Of a DNA stretch of 64,000 nucleotides, positions 1-13,225 are shown in pieces. The translations under genes and the position numbers were made by a program. The notes beneath the pieces were generated by a model. It was not told the DNA's origin. It was given only the letters and a program-made list of their open reading frames with translations, and searched no databases. Source of the stretch: Sipunculus nudus (taxonomy: Eukaryota; Annelida; Sipuncula; Golfingiida; Sipunculidae); contig CM049308.1 of assembly GCA_026874595.1 (NCBI GenBank), positions 459,001-523,000 on the forward strand, written 5' to 3'. The first letter of the stretch is position 1, and each line of letters opens with the position of its first letter.

Positions 1-294
1 TATTTGATTCCTATAGGAACTTAAAATTTTGTTAATTTTTAATTTAAAAAAAAATGTATCTGAATATATAATTTAACATCAGGGGCTCCAAATAAGGCTA
101 ATTTTAGACTGGTTCCTTGGAACTTTACTGCATATTCAAAAGATACATATAAATACTCAGCTATATTCAGCCCTGGAAATCGTACTATCTTCCCTATTTT
201 TGTGCATCACTTTTGTGCGTCAACCTGTTTGCTATGTTTCCGTAAGTTACTGTGTATGCTGTACATAGCAATATTTCAGAGAACAAGGTCCCAC

Positions 295-447
295 CTCCCA
301 TTCCATTTGAAGTTTGCGCATGGCCTGGTATCCTTCATCTTTTGGTATAGTGCCACCTCCTTTAGCGGACAGTAAGGACTCTTTCATGGACACACTGCTC
401 CTGGTACGAGCACTTGTAGAGACAGCCCTGCTCAAAATGCGGGTAGC
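295..447 (-). CDS. Exon 2 of a small nuclear gene for a mitochondrial protein, possibly COX7A-like
   Basis: This is a 51-codon internal exon on the minus strand. A pyrimidine-rich acceptor (TTTTCTTTCCAG) precedes 447 and a GTGGGA donor follows 295, so the exon is phase 0 at both ends. It begins ATRILSRAVSTSARTRSS, which is rich in Arg, Ser and Ala and lacks acidic residues, as mitochondrial presequences do. It ends with EGYQAMRKLQMEWE. Joined to the 5-codon exon at 13937-13923 it gives a complete N-terminus. In cytochrome c oxidase subunit 7A a Tyr-x-x-Met-Arg/Lys-x-x-Gln segment comes just before the DDGxPVxLKGG membrane entry. The spacing here would fit, but the next exon lies left of the window, so identity is an inference. 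Other small inner-membrane subunits are possible. Exon structure is fairly sure; the product is uncertain. Confidence 0.6.
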
Positions 448-690
448 CTGGAAAGAAAATAATATTATCCAATATAAATCAACATGAACAAACAATAATT
501 ATGACAATGCCTAATGGTCAGAAGATAAAATGAGATTCAACGTATAGAGAGGTAACCTAAAGGTAAAGCCCTGATTGTGTGTGAACTGTCTGCTAGATAC
601 AACTTATTTATTACAAGGAATTTTTATAACCCTACACAAATATACCTAACAGTGGCGTAGACAGGTCTTCAGACCTGGGGGGGATGGTCA

Positions 691-692
<2 letters not shown>

Positions 693-735
<43 letters not shown>
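693..735. repeat. (TA)n microsatellite
   Basis: A nearly pure TA run with two TATG interruptions, inside the intron of the minus-strand gene. Confidence 0.9.
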
Positions 736-1429
736 GCGTGTTCGTACATATATATTTATATATATAGTGTGTGGGTGATTGTGTGCACAGAAAGTTCATT
801 GCATAATATATAGAGATAAAAAAATAAAAAGTGTACACTGTAGAATGATTACCTCATGCATTTTTATAACTCTCAGTCTATCACTCTACTTTCAGCAATA
901 AACTGTCCTGCACATTATTTCATGACTGATATTTTGTATTTTGTTTCTGATTAAGTTATAACCAAGAGAATCGGTAATCATAAGACCAGGTATCTAGATA
1001 TCATCTTGATCATGACAATGTACACTGCTACATTATTTAGAATAGAACTAGTAACATGAATTCCTTTAAGTATTTAAGTCTAGAAGAAGTGATATTGTTA
1101 ATGAACAAACAAATGAAGCCACAACTAAATTAATAAACCAATAAAAAGATAAATGATAAATCACTAGAAAAGAATCATAATATAAAGAACCATAATAAAC
1201 TAGATGTGGTCGGACAATGGTCCTCAGAGGGCCCCGCGTTTCTGCTAGTGCTGGACTCGTTTACATATGGGTGAAAAATAAAGTTAAATTTGAAAAATAT
1301 GACCAACAGAAACAGGTTTTTATCCATATGCATGAAAGAAAAAATCCTACTGGATCAAATTATATTAAGGAAGATATGTCTGAAATAATGTGTGCAATAG
1401 AAATTAAATCACCGATTGTAGTCTGTTAG

Positions 1430-1910
1430 CCATATTTGATTTTGAGCAAGTCTGTAATTCAATAGGTCTGGAGCCCTCATAGGCACCAATGATCCCTGTG
1501 AAATTGGGAAAGCTGTAGTAGGTTGTTGTTATTGAGTGATCACGTGTGAAAGAAAATCAGCGATCGGGCTGTGGTGGCCATATTGGAATTTCAACAGGTC
1601 TGTAATTCAATAGGTCTGGAGCCCTTGTATGTACCAATCATCCCTGTGAATTTGGGAAAGCTGCAGTATGTTGTTGTTGAGTTATTGCGTGCGTAAGAAA
1701 ATCTGTGATTGGGCTGTGGCGGCCATATTGGAATTCCGGCATGTCTGTAATTTGATAGGTCTGGAGCCCTCATAGGTACCAATCATCCCTGTGGATTGGG
1801 AAAGCTGCAGTATGGTGTTGTTGAGTTATTGCGCGCGAAAGAAAGTGTCACTGACGGAAAGACGGATGGACAGACTTACATGGTGATCACTATAGGGCAC
1901 CGCTTTTAAA
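1430..1910. repeat. Interspersed repeat with three ~147-bp tandem copies
   Basis: Three imperfect copies start near 1449, 1598 and 1742, each opening with GTCTGTAATTCAATAGGTCT. Each contains 'ggagccctcatag', 'atccctgtga' and 'gggaaagctg'. The array ends in 'acggaaagacggatggacagac' and 'actatagggcaccgc', a tail style common in molluscan intron repeats. No coding potential was found. Confidence 0.7.
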
Positions 1911-3565
1911 GTGGGGCCCTTATAATTAAAGGGGTAAAATTAAAATAATCAAAATTATATTCTTCATCAACCTGCAGCTATGCAGAAAATAAAATGCTAA
2001 GCAAACTCTATATACAAAGCTTGATAAAATGGGTTTTATCAAGCACGGTAAATAATGAAATTAAACCCAATGGGTTGTAGGAAGTAAACTGTATAGATAT
2101 TTTTTTTTTTTTTAATTTTTATCACCATTGAAGTAATTTCTTATTTTGAATGCTTTAAGTGCTAGATGTTGCAGAAGTTTCTTGTCATCTAGTCAAAGAA
2201 ATGCCTGAATGTTTGGTGCCTCTTCTAGCTTTTGTTCGCGAAGTTGAAATGCAGTTAGTATATAACATGAGGCTGGAGTTTCAAGATTGCTTAAAATTTC
2301 CATCTTAAAGGTAAACTTTCAGAAGCATGCTTTACTTCTTATGCTGATTCTCTGCATTTAGATTCAGTAGTTTCCTACAGGGGGACAGAACTTGCCTAAA
2401 AGAAGTAGAAAATTGCAGGAGTAACTTTAGCCACAATGGCCAGGATTTATAAAGAAAACACTACATGGGTATTTTTATTGTCAAGTACATGCAGCAGTTT
2501 CATCCACTTTTTTTAAGCCAGGACACATATTTCTCAGCAATTTTCATAAATGTCAATGTCTGCACTTTAGGGTCACAGTATATGATAAAAATCATTCTGA
2601 GCCATGGCAAACAGTTGATAAAATAAAGTTTCATTCATTCTAATGTGCTCAACTTTTACTATATTACAGGGAAAATAATATTTTTGATTATACTAAGTTT
2701 TCTTCTTTAAAAAAAGGGTATCAAATTTGTAGGAATTTATTTTTTGTCATTCCATGTGAAATTCCACAAATACCTCCTAAAAGGCCATTTCTGATATGCC
2801 TAATACTTTATGATGATCCGCTGAATTTTTCCAATAGCAAATATGCAAAATTTTAAGCCGTGTATCTGCTAAAGACTAAAGTTTTGTAAATTTGGAGACT
2901 TTAACCTAACAAATGGGCATGGCCCTAATTTACTGCAAAAAAAGTTGCTAAAATGTTACAAGTTTTCTTAAGTTATTACTTTTCAACTATTCATTCAAAA
3001 TGCATGAGCCTTTAAATGCAAGTAGGGGTTGTTCTACACTGTTATGTGTCTTCGACTTCTAAGAGAGATTGAAAATTGAAAATTTACAAAGTGATACCCT
3101 GGTTAAAATTATGTAAAATAATTTAAATTCCAGTCTCTGTGACCCACTGTTTCTGACCCAAACAAGTTATTTCAAATTGATAAATACATGTTACTTATGT
3201 TTAGACGTTTTCTAAGCAAATTGTTTGATTTATATGACATTACAACTGAGATTTACATAACTTGAATGCTTGTTTGCAATGATTCTGTTATGATGATTCT
3301 ATATAAGATATAGTTATAAATGTGATAAAAAGAATTTTTAACTATTCTCGCAAGGGATTTTTCTGGGTTAATCTGTCCTTTTTAGAAATTTCTTATTATT
3401 TCCCTTTATACATATTATCTAAATATATACTTAGTAACTATGCCTGTTAGTTCAAGAGTTCTTTTGTATCCTATGTAAAGCAATACACAATTTATAGACT
3501 GTGTCTACACTGACCTCTTATATTGGAACGATTTTGAAGATATGATTTTCCTTCAGTGAAATTTA

Positions 3566-3598
3566 AACAAGTGACCCATGGGTCATGACGCTCAGCTG
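3566..3598 (-). repeat. End fragment of the CCGTCCG repeat family
   Basis: These 33 bases are the reverse complement of 50568-50600 with a single mismatch. That sequence is the tail of the interspersed family described at 48349-50600. It may be the far end of a reverse-oriented copy whose head is near 8036, with a hAT element inserted in between. Confidence 0.65.
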
Positions 3599-3806
3599 CC
3601 AAGCATGACCTGAGACATCATGGGCAGAATTTCACGAATTCTAGTCAAATTTGAAGAACTTATTTGCCAATTTGTGAAATTTTCTATTACAACAGAAATA
3701 TATATCACCTATGTCTGGTTAAATTGTGAATTGATGGTCTGAGGAAAAATGTATGATTGTTAAGCTATCAGGAACTATTCCCACAGCTTGCTTGATACCT
3801 GTCAGT

Positions 3807-5359
3807 CAGGGTTGGCAAGTTTTAGGCAGGAAGGTTTTAACCATAGGTTATAACCTGGTTAAAACTGCCCCGCCTAAAACAGGTTTTAGGCAGGTTTTGG
3901 GCACCAAATGTGCCTAAAACCTGTATTTGTTTGAATTTTGACTTAAAGATCTATAAAACTATCAAACTGGAAATGGTGATGCAGTCACAAGGCTTTGTTT
4001 TGCTTCTGGAAGGTTTCAGGTATAAGGAATGCATAATTTCCAGTTGGATGGTATCATGCAGTCTTCAAAGAGCCTGTATAGGTTTCTTGAGCATAAAACC
4101 ATATTTGTGTGGCACATGGTTTCATTGGCCAAGGTAGTGTCATTATCACGACCCTTTGGGTTTGCTGATGAGTGCCCTGCTACCAGGAATTATGTAACAG
4201 AGCCTCCAGTATCAGAAGGGGAGGCCATGCTTGATTAGACCAGTTAATTACTATTTATCTGGGTGATGGGGTCATAAGACCCAGTGGTCAGAAGTCCCAC
4301 TGCAGTGTCCTAGTAGATGTTCATGTGAACTTTCATAAATGACTAGGATGATGTAATCAAAGCCCTTGCCCTGAAAACTGTTCTTGAGTCAAACGTTTTA
4401 CTGGGTGATGCAGTCAGGGCCTCTGGCTTGTAGGTTTCTCAGACCTTTAGGTTGAACACAAGTAATTATGAATATTCTGTGGTTTGCAACATATTCACTG
4501 CAATATATTTTCACATTTTCAGTTTTATACTAATTTAGTGTTTCATGAGGGTTCCATTTTCACAAGGTAAACCTTTCACAATCTTATCATACAGTTAACA
4601 GGGCATATTGATCATTATATAGACAATAAGGATGTGCACAAAATCTTAAAATTTGACAAAGCATGATCTAGCTAAGGGAATAAAAAAACCTTGTTCATTA
4701 TCATATAATGTAAAAGATATCATATTTTTAGTTGATAACTAGCATAAAAGATATATTCTGATATTATTTAAAACATCAATCTTTTGCTTTGTGCCATTTG
4801 AAGCTACAGGCATACAAAACATACATAATATATTAGTGAGACTACAGTATACAGGGCTATTCATCAGTGTGAATGGAACAACTTAATTTAGGAAACATTC
4901 TTTCGCATATATAACAATATTTAATCCCTTGTGATCATAAAGCCAATCAAACTATCTGGTTATAAGCTTACAGTATGAGCATTCTTTTATAAATTGGCAG
5001 AAATGGCAGTAATGAAGGTGGGAGACCTCAGACCATAATTCGGGTATACAAGCTAAAACTGTCAGAGAAAACCTGAAGTAGTGTTGTATTCATTAGATTT
5101 TTTTTTGTATCATAGTTTAATTTATTTAGTTTAAATAAAATGTTCCTCACTTTTAATTTGTTGAGCATATTTCTTTAATGCATTTAGTTGTGTAACAATA
5201 AAACATAGTTAAACTACAAGTCAAAAGTGAGGGTATGCAAGGTTTTAGGCAGTTAAAGGCAGTTAAAGGCAGGTTATAACCTATTTTAGGCAGTTAAAGG
5301 CAGGTTTTAGGCTCTGCCCTGCCGAAAACAGGTTTTGGGCAGCCTAAAACCCAACCCTG
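3807..5359. mobile_element. Non-autonomous hAT-type DNA transposon with 8-bp target duplication
   Basis: The left end begins CAGGGTTGGCAAGTTTTAGGC and the right end finishes GCCTAAAACCCAACCCTG, an imperfect terminal inverted repeat with the hAT-typical CAGGGTT tip. An identical 8-bp direct repeat, CTGTCAGT, flanks both ends (3799-3806 and 5360-5367), which is the hAT target-site duplication length. Subterminal GGCAGGTTTTAGGC and AGTTAAAGGC motifs are repeated at both ends, as transposase-binding arrays in hAT elements often are. The 1.55-kb body has no transposase frame, so it would need enzyme from elsewhere. Confidence 0.85.
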
Positions 5360-7289
5360 CTGTCAGTCTCAAATGGAACACCACCAGGGTTATCCACTAG
5401 CCAATATAGCCTGGCACACTGCCAGCCTTTCATTTCTCACCGCCAGCCTTTAATGTTACCTGCCACTCTTTCATCTGTCCCCGCCACCCTTTCCCTGTCC
5501 CTGCCAGACATACAGTGGTCAGGGGTAACAAGGACTGGCCTTACAGACTGACCCTGCAAGGGGTCTTGCTGTGTGATTTTTAGTCTGGAGTAATTAAGCT
5601 GGTGTCAGTGCTGGGATCTTATCATCACAGCCAGTGACATCAGGTTACTGGATGGGTATAAGACAGCCCACTGCTGTAAAGTAAGAGAAGCCACAACTCC
5701 CTGGTTCCCTAATTTCTTTTTAATTACACAATGCCTGTTGCATGGATATTGGTTAACGTTGATACATATTCTGGCTGTGGATTCTAGAAAGTATATTCAC
5801 TCAGTGTGCAGTCATAACAGAAGTGTGGCTGATACAATAAATTTCTGTATTTTCATTTTATTGGTTGTTCTTATGACAGCTCATACAAACAAATTACACA
5901 TGCCCTTCCTCTTGCTCTCAATGTTCTTACATGCATAAAAAAGCCATGCAGATTAAATTTTTAATCAGACTTTAAAAAATGCTTGATGCGCAACAGGTAA
6001 GCACCAGGCCTGGTTCGACAAAGCTTACCACCAGCCTATCAGAATTTCTAGTGGAGAACACTGACCACAAAGGGCAAATATAAGATCAAAATATATAGCA
6101 AAAATCAAGGAAATCCATGCAAGAATTATTGAGAAATGGGTGCTTCTGTATGAATTTTTATTCAATACAAGCCAACTGTACTGCACTTTTATAAATGATG
6201 GTAATATTTATTGAGAAATATTTGACCCAATCTTTACAAGATTACATAAATATACATCCAACTGCATTCACTTTAACAGTTCTTGAGATAATATGATCCA
6301 AATGAATTAAAAGATGGTTGCCTGGTGGCCATATTGGACTTCTGACAGGTTTGAAATCAGTCAAAAAACATTCTCTAAATCGGACCAAACACTGAAGAAA
6401 AATTACTGAAACTGCACTGAAAAAAGGATTTCTTAGGTGGCTAACTGGCAGACATAATGGATTTCTGACAAGTCTGACATTTGATATCACACATCCTCCA
6501 ATAAGAGACCAAACTTGGGGCAAATTCTCCAAAGGATGTTACAGTAATGAATGTCCAAAACAATTCAAAAGGCATGTTCAGGCCATCATATCAGATTTAT
6601 ACATATGCAATTGTAAAAAGAGTAAGTCCAATATTTTTTTATTATCACTCTGCTTTTCAATGGGGTCAGCAGGGTAGGTAAACTGCCAAACCTGAAAGAA
6701 AAGAAATGCAGAAAGCAATAAACCTTAATACTATATTCTCATAGTCTTAATACCTGGCTGAAGCATTCCAACAACAGTGTTTTTGTTATGCAGTAATGAG
6801 GTACTTATCACTCGGCCTTATCACTTAATAGGCTGATACAAAAGGGAGTCATTTGTCACCAGTGTCACTCATAATTACAGCCAAACAGGGAGATGTACCA
6901 GCTGAGTGCAATGGTTATATATATACAAGAAAAATAGAGGTCTACAAAATAAGTAATTGTGAACATCCCTGACCTATTACCTTGGCCTTTTGCCCACATA
7001 TCAACTGGATTCTTTCTAAATGATGAGTAACTACTAACCACTTAAATCTGGTGTAATTATTTGGCAACCAATGAGTGAATAACTTTGACCTGCAACCTTT
7101 AACCTCCTGACTAGCTGACCCCAAAATCAATAAGTTATTTATTCAAGCAAAAAGACCCATAAATATGAAGTTTGAGTCCAATTAAGTGATGAATAGATGT
7201 GGCATATGTGAAAGATTGAAGGTTTGGGTTGAACAGTTACACTTGAAATATGTTCGCAAGCATTTAGAACAATTTAAGATTGTGACTTT

Positions 7290-7800
7290 GACCTTTTGAC
7301 CTCATAATCAATAGGTTTCTTCCCCTATTTGTAGGTAAGCCATATAAATGGAAGGTATAGATTGAAAAGTTTGCCTGAAAATGACTCCACGCAAGAAGTG
7401 TGTGCTGTGAACTTGACCTTTGACCTCAAAATCAACAGGTCTTTTCCCCTGTTGGCAGAGAAGTGATATCAGTGCTGAAAGGTTTGGAATGAAAGGTCTA
7501 GCTTGAAATGTGTCCACAACCTTTTCAAAAAAGTGGATCCTGTGACCCTGACCTTGACCTTGTGACCTCAACATCTATAGGATTCTTCTCCCACTTAGTA
7601 GGTGAGCTATATGTGAAAGATCAAAGAATTGGGATGAAAGGTTTGGCTTAAAATGCATCCACAGGCTTTTCAAAGAAGTTGGTTCTGCGACCTTGACCTT
7701 TGACCTTGTGATCTCAAAATAATTATGGTTCTTCCCCTGTTGGTAGGTGAGCTGTATGTGAAAGATGGAAGGTTTGGGATGAAATTTTTGGCTAAAAGAA
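7290..7800. repeat. Four ~125-147-bp tandem units rich in TGACCT half-sites
   Basis: Units start near 7297, 7421, 7562 and 7709, each with 'tgacctcaaaatcaataggt'-like openings, 'cttcccctgttgg' and 'gaaaggtttgg'. Short TGACCTTGACCTTTGACC runs occur at the unit junctions. They are part of the reverse-oriented interspersed repeat that ends at 8036. Confidence 0.75.
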
Positions 7801-7899
7801 TTATTTCTGGGGGGTGCAAACACACCCCATAACTTCGAGAATATAGGTCGCAGTGACCTAATGTCAGGTTTGTAAGGAGATCATTTTAGAACCTCTAAG

Positions 7900-8036
7900 A
7901 CTGCATAGGGTTCATGGCCCTAGCCCCTATGGTTACAATTTGTGCCCTGCTAACGGACGGCCGGCCGGACAGACAGAAGGACGACGGACAAAGACCCATC
8001 GCTATAGCCCAGCATGACTGAAATTCAGCTGAGCTA
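7900..8036 (-). repeat. Head of the CCGTCCG interspersed repeat, reverse orientation
   Basis: On the minus strand it reads TAGCTCAGCTGA, then a GTCCGTCGTCC-like block, CCGGCCGGCCGTCCG and TTAGCAGGGCACAAATTGTAACC. This is the same order as the plus-strand heads at 48349 and 49395. Confidence 0.75.
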
Positions 8037-8052
8037 AAAACAAATTCAAGTG

Positions 8053-8325
8053 CAAACTAAAATTCTAAAACTAAATGTTAATCCAAGGTTCCGCTCACAA
8101 AGAGTGGCCTCACTCAAGCAGTATCTGTCGGACCTAATCCTGTCTCCTGTGCCTAAAGATCTCACTGACTTGTTTGAAGTGATTGTTAATCCATCAGGTT
8201 TGGTTGGCACAACATATACACATGCCTGGCAGGATGGCGATACCAAAACATGGTATGAAGGCGTGTTCAATGGACTTGTGAAAAAAATGATCAGTCACAA
8301 TTTGAATTTGAATGTATGTATTTGA
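8053..8325 (+). other. Unidentified coding-like fragment
   Basis: An open frame of about 90 codons starts right after the repeat boundary at 8036. It has no ATG at its start, so it would be an exon or a truncated element. The composition is protein-like: LKQYLSDLILSPVPKDLTDL and then HAWQDGDTKTWYEG, the latter resembling a small barrel or Tudor/chromo-like turn. A stop follows at 8325. No family was recognised. It could be a relic of a transposon protein or a 3' exon of an unseen plus-strand gene; an AATAAA-type signal occurs downstream near 8824. Confidence is low. Confidence 0.3.
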
Positions 8326-10446
8326 ATGAAACTGACAAATGCTACGTGACAGTAGCAGGTCCTTGTTGCCATTGTGAATGGAGATTTAGATATTCATTGA
8401 GATTTCATTCTAGTTGTCAGGTGCACATTTTTTCTGTTCACATAATTATTTTACATATTTGGCATGTATATATGTACATATCATTATATATATTTTTTTA
8501 TTCAGGGTGCTTTTAATGTGATGATTAAATCCAGTACAAGTTACACAGTTTGAAAACATAACATGTCAAGGATGTTTATATTATATGTAAAAAGTTTTTG
8601 AAGCATTTGTAATTTTTTCTTTTAGGGTTTGTAAATTAGGATTTTTAATGGATAATATTTCATAATTAAAACTTTGCATTTCAACTATGCTCTTTATATA
8701 CAAAGTAAATTTGATAAATTTTTTTGGTGTTTACACCTATTTAACATTCCTTGAATGAGCAGTTTTAGTTGATTTTAAGTATAAAAGGCATTCCATGTAC
8801 AGTCTGGTGCAATCATGTTAATAATAAAACATTTACTTTTATAAATAAATATTGTTTATATTTTATTGGATTAACTGCTCACAATTATATCATTAATTAA
8901 AATTCATTTAAATCCCTATTTCCATCCATATTACAAGGTGTGATCCAATTGGCCTCAAGTGGGCCAAATTGGTCATTATGGGGACTGCTGACAGAGATCA
9001 GGGCTAATTGCACTGGAGACATGCCCAGGCTGGCCAGCCCTGGCTAATTAGGCTGCTACAGTTTTGGTGCTGAAATCTGGGTACACATTCCCTGTTATTT
9101 TCTCTCATATGTTTCCCAATAACTTTGGTTCTAAAGAACATAAATGCCACAATCCCCCGATATGAATAGCCTTTAATGAACATAAATCAAAATCCAGGAG
9201 AAACTTGCAGGCTGTTTACGACATTTTGTACCTGACGTCATAAGCGGTGTTCCATTTTGCAGGAGATAGATCTCGCTGTTTGGCAATGTGAGGTTGTTTG
9301 GTGATGTGAGGTGGTCAAACAATAATAGCAGCTAGCACGTTAAGTACTTTTATTAATACATGCATGTAGCTCCTGTTATATCACAATTCATATGATTGTA
9401 CATGAATGATGTAATGGCAACCCAGCTCTCTCCCTTCGATACGCTGTTTTAGTCATAGGAGATTTTTTTAAGTTTGAAAATACCTGATACATTTACATCA
9501 ACAATAAAGTTACTACAAAGTACAATACCTCGGCTTAAATGGTGTCCGTATTCATCACAAAACAACCATGTATCACCAGAATGTGTTTATAACAGTGACA
9601 CCATTCAAAAGTGTTATTTCCACCACCACCCATAATTTAAATATCGATGGAAGATTACTATCCTTATGACCTTATCAGTGATTACAAGCAGTGTTTAAAT
9701 GGCAAAACTTGTGTACACGTGTGTGCCCTATAGATTTTCTCCAGGCACATCCCCACGCACCACCACCTTTTACAATGTATCCCTGGCGGCTCTCTGAGCA
9801 GAGGTCAAACAGTCCATTCAATCCAATATCAATTTCAAGCTCTGCAGGGTTTAAATTTTTTAATTTTAGTGATCTCTTGTTTTTTTTTCATAAACTATTC
9901 CTCAGTGACAGTCATTTGAATACATTACCTTTCCTGGCCAAGTTTACGTAAATGCCCCTGTCACAAGCACAATATTTGATTAGCCTTGCATTGATTTTTT
10001 TGTACAATTATCCACGGAAAAGGAAATTCTGGTGTTTCAAAAGGCCTACTCTTGACTTTATTGGTAATATCAGAAACATATATTCATTACCACTTCCATT
10101 GTTTAAATATGACGTGTGTATACAGTGATTATGCCCACATACCATTTAAATATTATTTCTGAAAACATGATTTTATTTCTGTCTTAATTTAGGCATAACC
10201 TACGGGCCAGAATAAACATAAGTAATGTCTTGAGTCATCCCAACCTTGAAATGGAATTGTCTATATCTATAAAGTGTGCAAAATGAAATTTAAATCAAAA
10301 ACAAAATCTGCAGTGGCTTAACATTGAGCCTTTACTGCAGATTGGCTATTGCATGTATTTGATGAGATCTTTTTTTATACCTGGGTAGACAAGAGAGTTA
10401 ATTTTAAGAATAAGTCTTACACATTTTGAGGATACAAATATATATG

Positions 10447-11012
10447 TTATATATCAGTATCCTGACCAATATGTATATATAAATATATATAAAAGATTCA
10501 AACAACATTGAACAGCACTAATGAAACTATGAAGTGGTAAAAATAAAGCCCAGCGTCCTCATCCATTTTGATCACTGGCTGGGGCCCTTTTCAGTTTCCT
10601 GACCAATATGTATATATAAATATATATAAAAGATTTAAACAACAAGATTCTAACAACATTCACCTGATGATCGGGTCACATCCCATGAAACAATCTGTAG
10701 TGAATTTACAGTGTTGTTTTTCTCCAGTGTTATATCGCTCTGGCCTAGTCAGTAGGCCATAGAGCACTTTACAACGGAGGGTAGGCCTTACTCAACCTTA
10801 TATATATATACAGGTTTCACAGACTCATGAAATATGTGTATACGCATGGAATTTTTCGCAAAATTTTGTGTAAAGGTGAAAAGTAAAGTAGCATTTTCTT
10901 TAAAAATTTGAACAGATTCACACCCGCTTGTTACATCCGCAGCATATCTATATGCAGTTGAACAGCACTAATGAAACTATGAAGTGGTAAAAATAAAGCC
11001 GGGCGTCCTCAT
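10447..11012. repeat. Two dispersed repeat modules, each duplicated
   Basis: Module A ('tgaccaatatgtatatataa', then 'aagattcaaacaaca') occurs at about 10463-10507 and 10599-10642. Module B ('gaacagcactaatgaaacta', then 'gaagtggtaaaaataaagcc' and 'gcgtcctcat') occurs at about 10510-10562 and 10960-11012. Together they look like pieces of one interspersed repeat rearranged locally. Nothing coding was seen. Confidence 0.6.
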
Positions 11013-11995
11013 TCTGTATCTATGTGACTGAACGAAATGTGTTTACCATATCCTGTTCATCAAGCTTCACTCGGAGGAAAATTAGTAACATCACCATAAA
11101 ACAATGGGTGAAGATGCGTCAACCCAATTTTAAACATGGGCATAATGACAGAAAAAATAATGGGGATGTGTAAATTAATGATCGAGCCTCAAATAGGACA
11201 ATGTTTCAGCCTGGATAGAACAGTCCAATGTTTGAAAAAGGGGTTTTCAACACATCGATATATTATAAATGTACGAGTCCTTTTGAAATTTGTTGATAAA
11301 CAAATGGGAGTATTTATGGTAAAATCACAATTTATTTCGAGACTTCAATACCATGCCTTAATCAGACGGCAGCTTTTCATTTTATTAATTTGCAATCCTT
11401 GCTTTGTAACCCACAGTTTGTGCTGCCATTAAGCCATGATGCCTGCATTGCCTCCCATGACAGCGTTCTGCCCATGTGTATTACAAGTTGACAAAATATA
11501 TTAACTCATCTTAGAACAGGATTCCCAGCAGTGCAAAACACTTTGGTTTTAAGTGGATTTACCTCAGGCTCTGGTAATAATGATGAATAATGTTCTAAAT
11601 ACACATTATATGTGGATAAAAATGAGCAATATTAATTGTCACTTTTGGATAATTATGCCTTATAATTCGGGTGTATATTATAATTATTAAAGATAACATT
11701 TATTAGCCTTCAGTTTCCAGGAATTTGTCGTTGACTTGCAATTCATTACATAAAAAATAATTAAGTAAATAGACAGTTACATAATAATAATACATAAAAA
11801 TATTAAGATAACGACAAGTTGGACCATAAGCTACATGTATGAAACCGCCTGCCTGGCCATGACAAGGGCTCTGTGTACTTTGTTAAAAGACGGGCAGTAC
11901 GCATTGTAAGATATCAGAGGCCAGCTGGGTCTACTGAACATGGTGACACCTGCTGACCTCTTCATAAAGTGTATTCAGAAAATTACACGCGATTA

Positions 11996-13225
11996 CAAAC
12001 AACCGGTAGGGTGCCGGCAGTTTAGCCTACAAGCTAAACAGCCGGCAGAGGAAATTGACCTTGCCAGCAGTCTGGCACACAGGCTTAACACTGGCAAATG
12101 AATGTATTCTCTATCTCAGTGTGATACTCCATAATTTCTATTTTTATTGTGATAATGAGCTGACAATATAGAGCTGACTTACCAAATTAGATATTTTGCT
12201 GGTCTATATGTAAGAATTACCAGTTGATGTGGATATTTCTTGCATCACCTCACAAATCAGTAGGCTCAACTACTTTAATCGGGTGAGGTGTAATTATGCT
12301 TGATTACCTTTGATCAAGTAATAAGCTAATCCTTGGATCATTCAGTGTATTTGACATATCCTGAGTTGTTTGTTCTCATACACTAATTATTTGTTTACTG
12401 ATAAGCATACTAGTGTATACACAGTCATTATGCTTCACACTTGATTAAATTTAATCAAACATATCCTTTGATATGACATCTCATGAGTTGTTTGTGCTTT
12501 CACACATTGTTTGTTTGTTTGCTCACATGCACACCAGTATATAAACAGCTGTTACGCTTCACAGTTAAGCTAAGTTAACTTAATACCTTAAATCAAAGAA
12601 TCTGCATATATCCTTTGATATGACATCTAATGAGTTGTTCGTGCTTTCACACACTACAGATTGTCTGCTCATAAGCAAATATAAGCAGCTGATATATGCC
12701 AGTCAACTTCAGTTCAAATCCTACAGTAACAGTCAATGTGTCCCAGCAAACACTTCACATTTTTTGTGTATATATTTCTTTTATTGTGATATGGAATAAA
12801 TATTTAGTATATATACAGTGGTCTTTGTTGTTATAATTTGTAAGCTAACTATATTTGCAATTTGCCCCCCCCCCCAACACCCTGTAAATATCACAATTTT
12901 TATCACAATATCTATTTAAAACTACCCTGTAAATATTACAATGTGGACTTTTAATACCTACTCAACATACTTATTAGAAATTCCTAATTATTACTTAATG
13001 ACGAGCAAAATATCTAATTTTTAAAGTCAGCTCTATATTGTCAGCTCATTATTAAAATAAAAATAGAAATTATAGAGAATCATACTGAAATAGAAAATTC
13101 ATTCATTTGTCAGTGTTTAGCCTGTGCGCTAGACTGCCGGCAAGGTCAATTTCCCCTGCCGGCTGTTTAGCCTGTGGGCTAAACCTCCGGCACCCTGCCA
13201 GCCGGCACTCTGCCGGTTGTTTAGC
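11996..13225. mobile_element. Foldback-like element with ~200-bp terminal inverted repeats
   Basis: 11996-12205 and 12995-13225 are inverted copies of each other over roughly 200 bases. They share GCCGGCAG, 'gaggaaattgaccttgcc', 'aatttctatttttatt', 'gagctgacaatatagagctg' and 'ttagatattttgc'. The outer ends carry several short self-complementary GCCGGC / TTTAGCC...GGCTAAA palindromes. The ~790-bp interior has three imperfect ~120-145-bp tandem copies (near 12360, 12482 and 12628: 'gagttgtttgtgctttcaca') and a C-run at 12865-12875. There is no transposase frame. Exact outer borders are uncertain. Confidence 0.75.
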
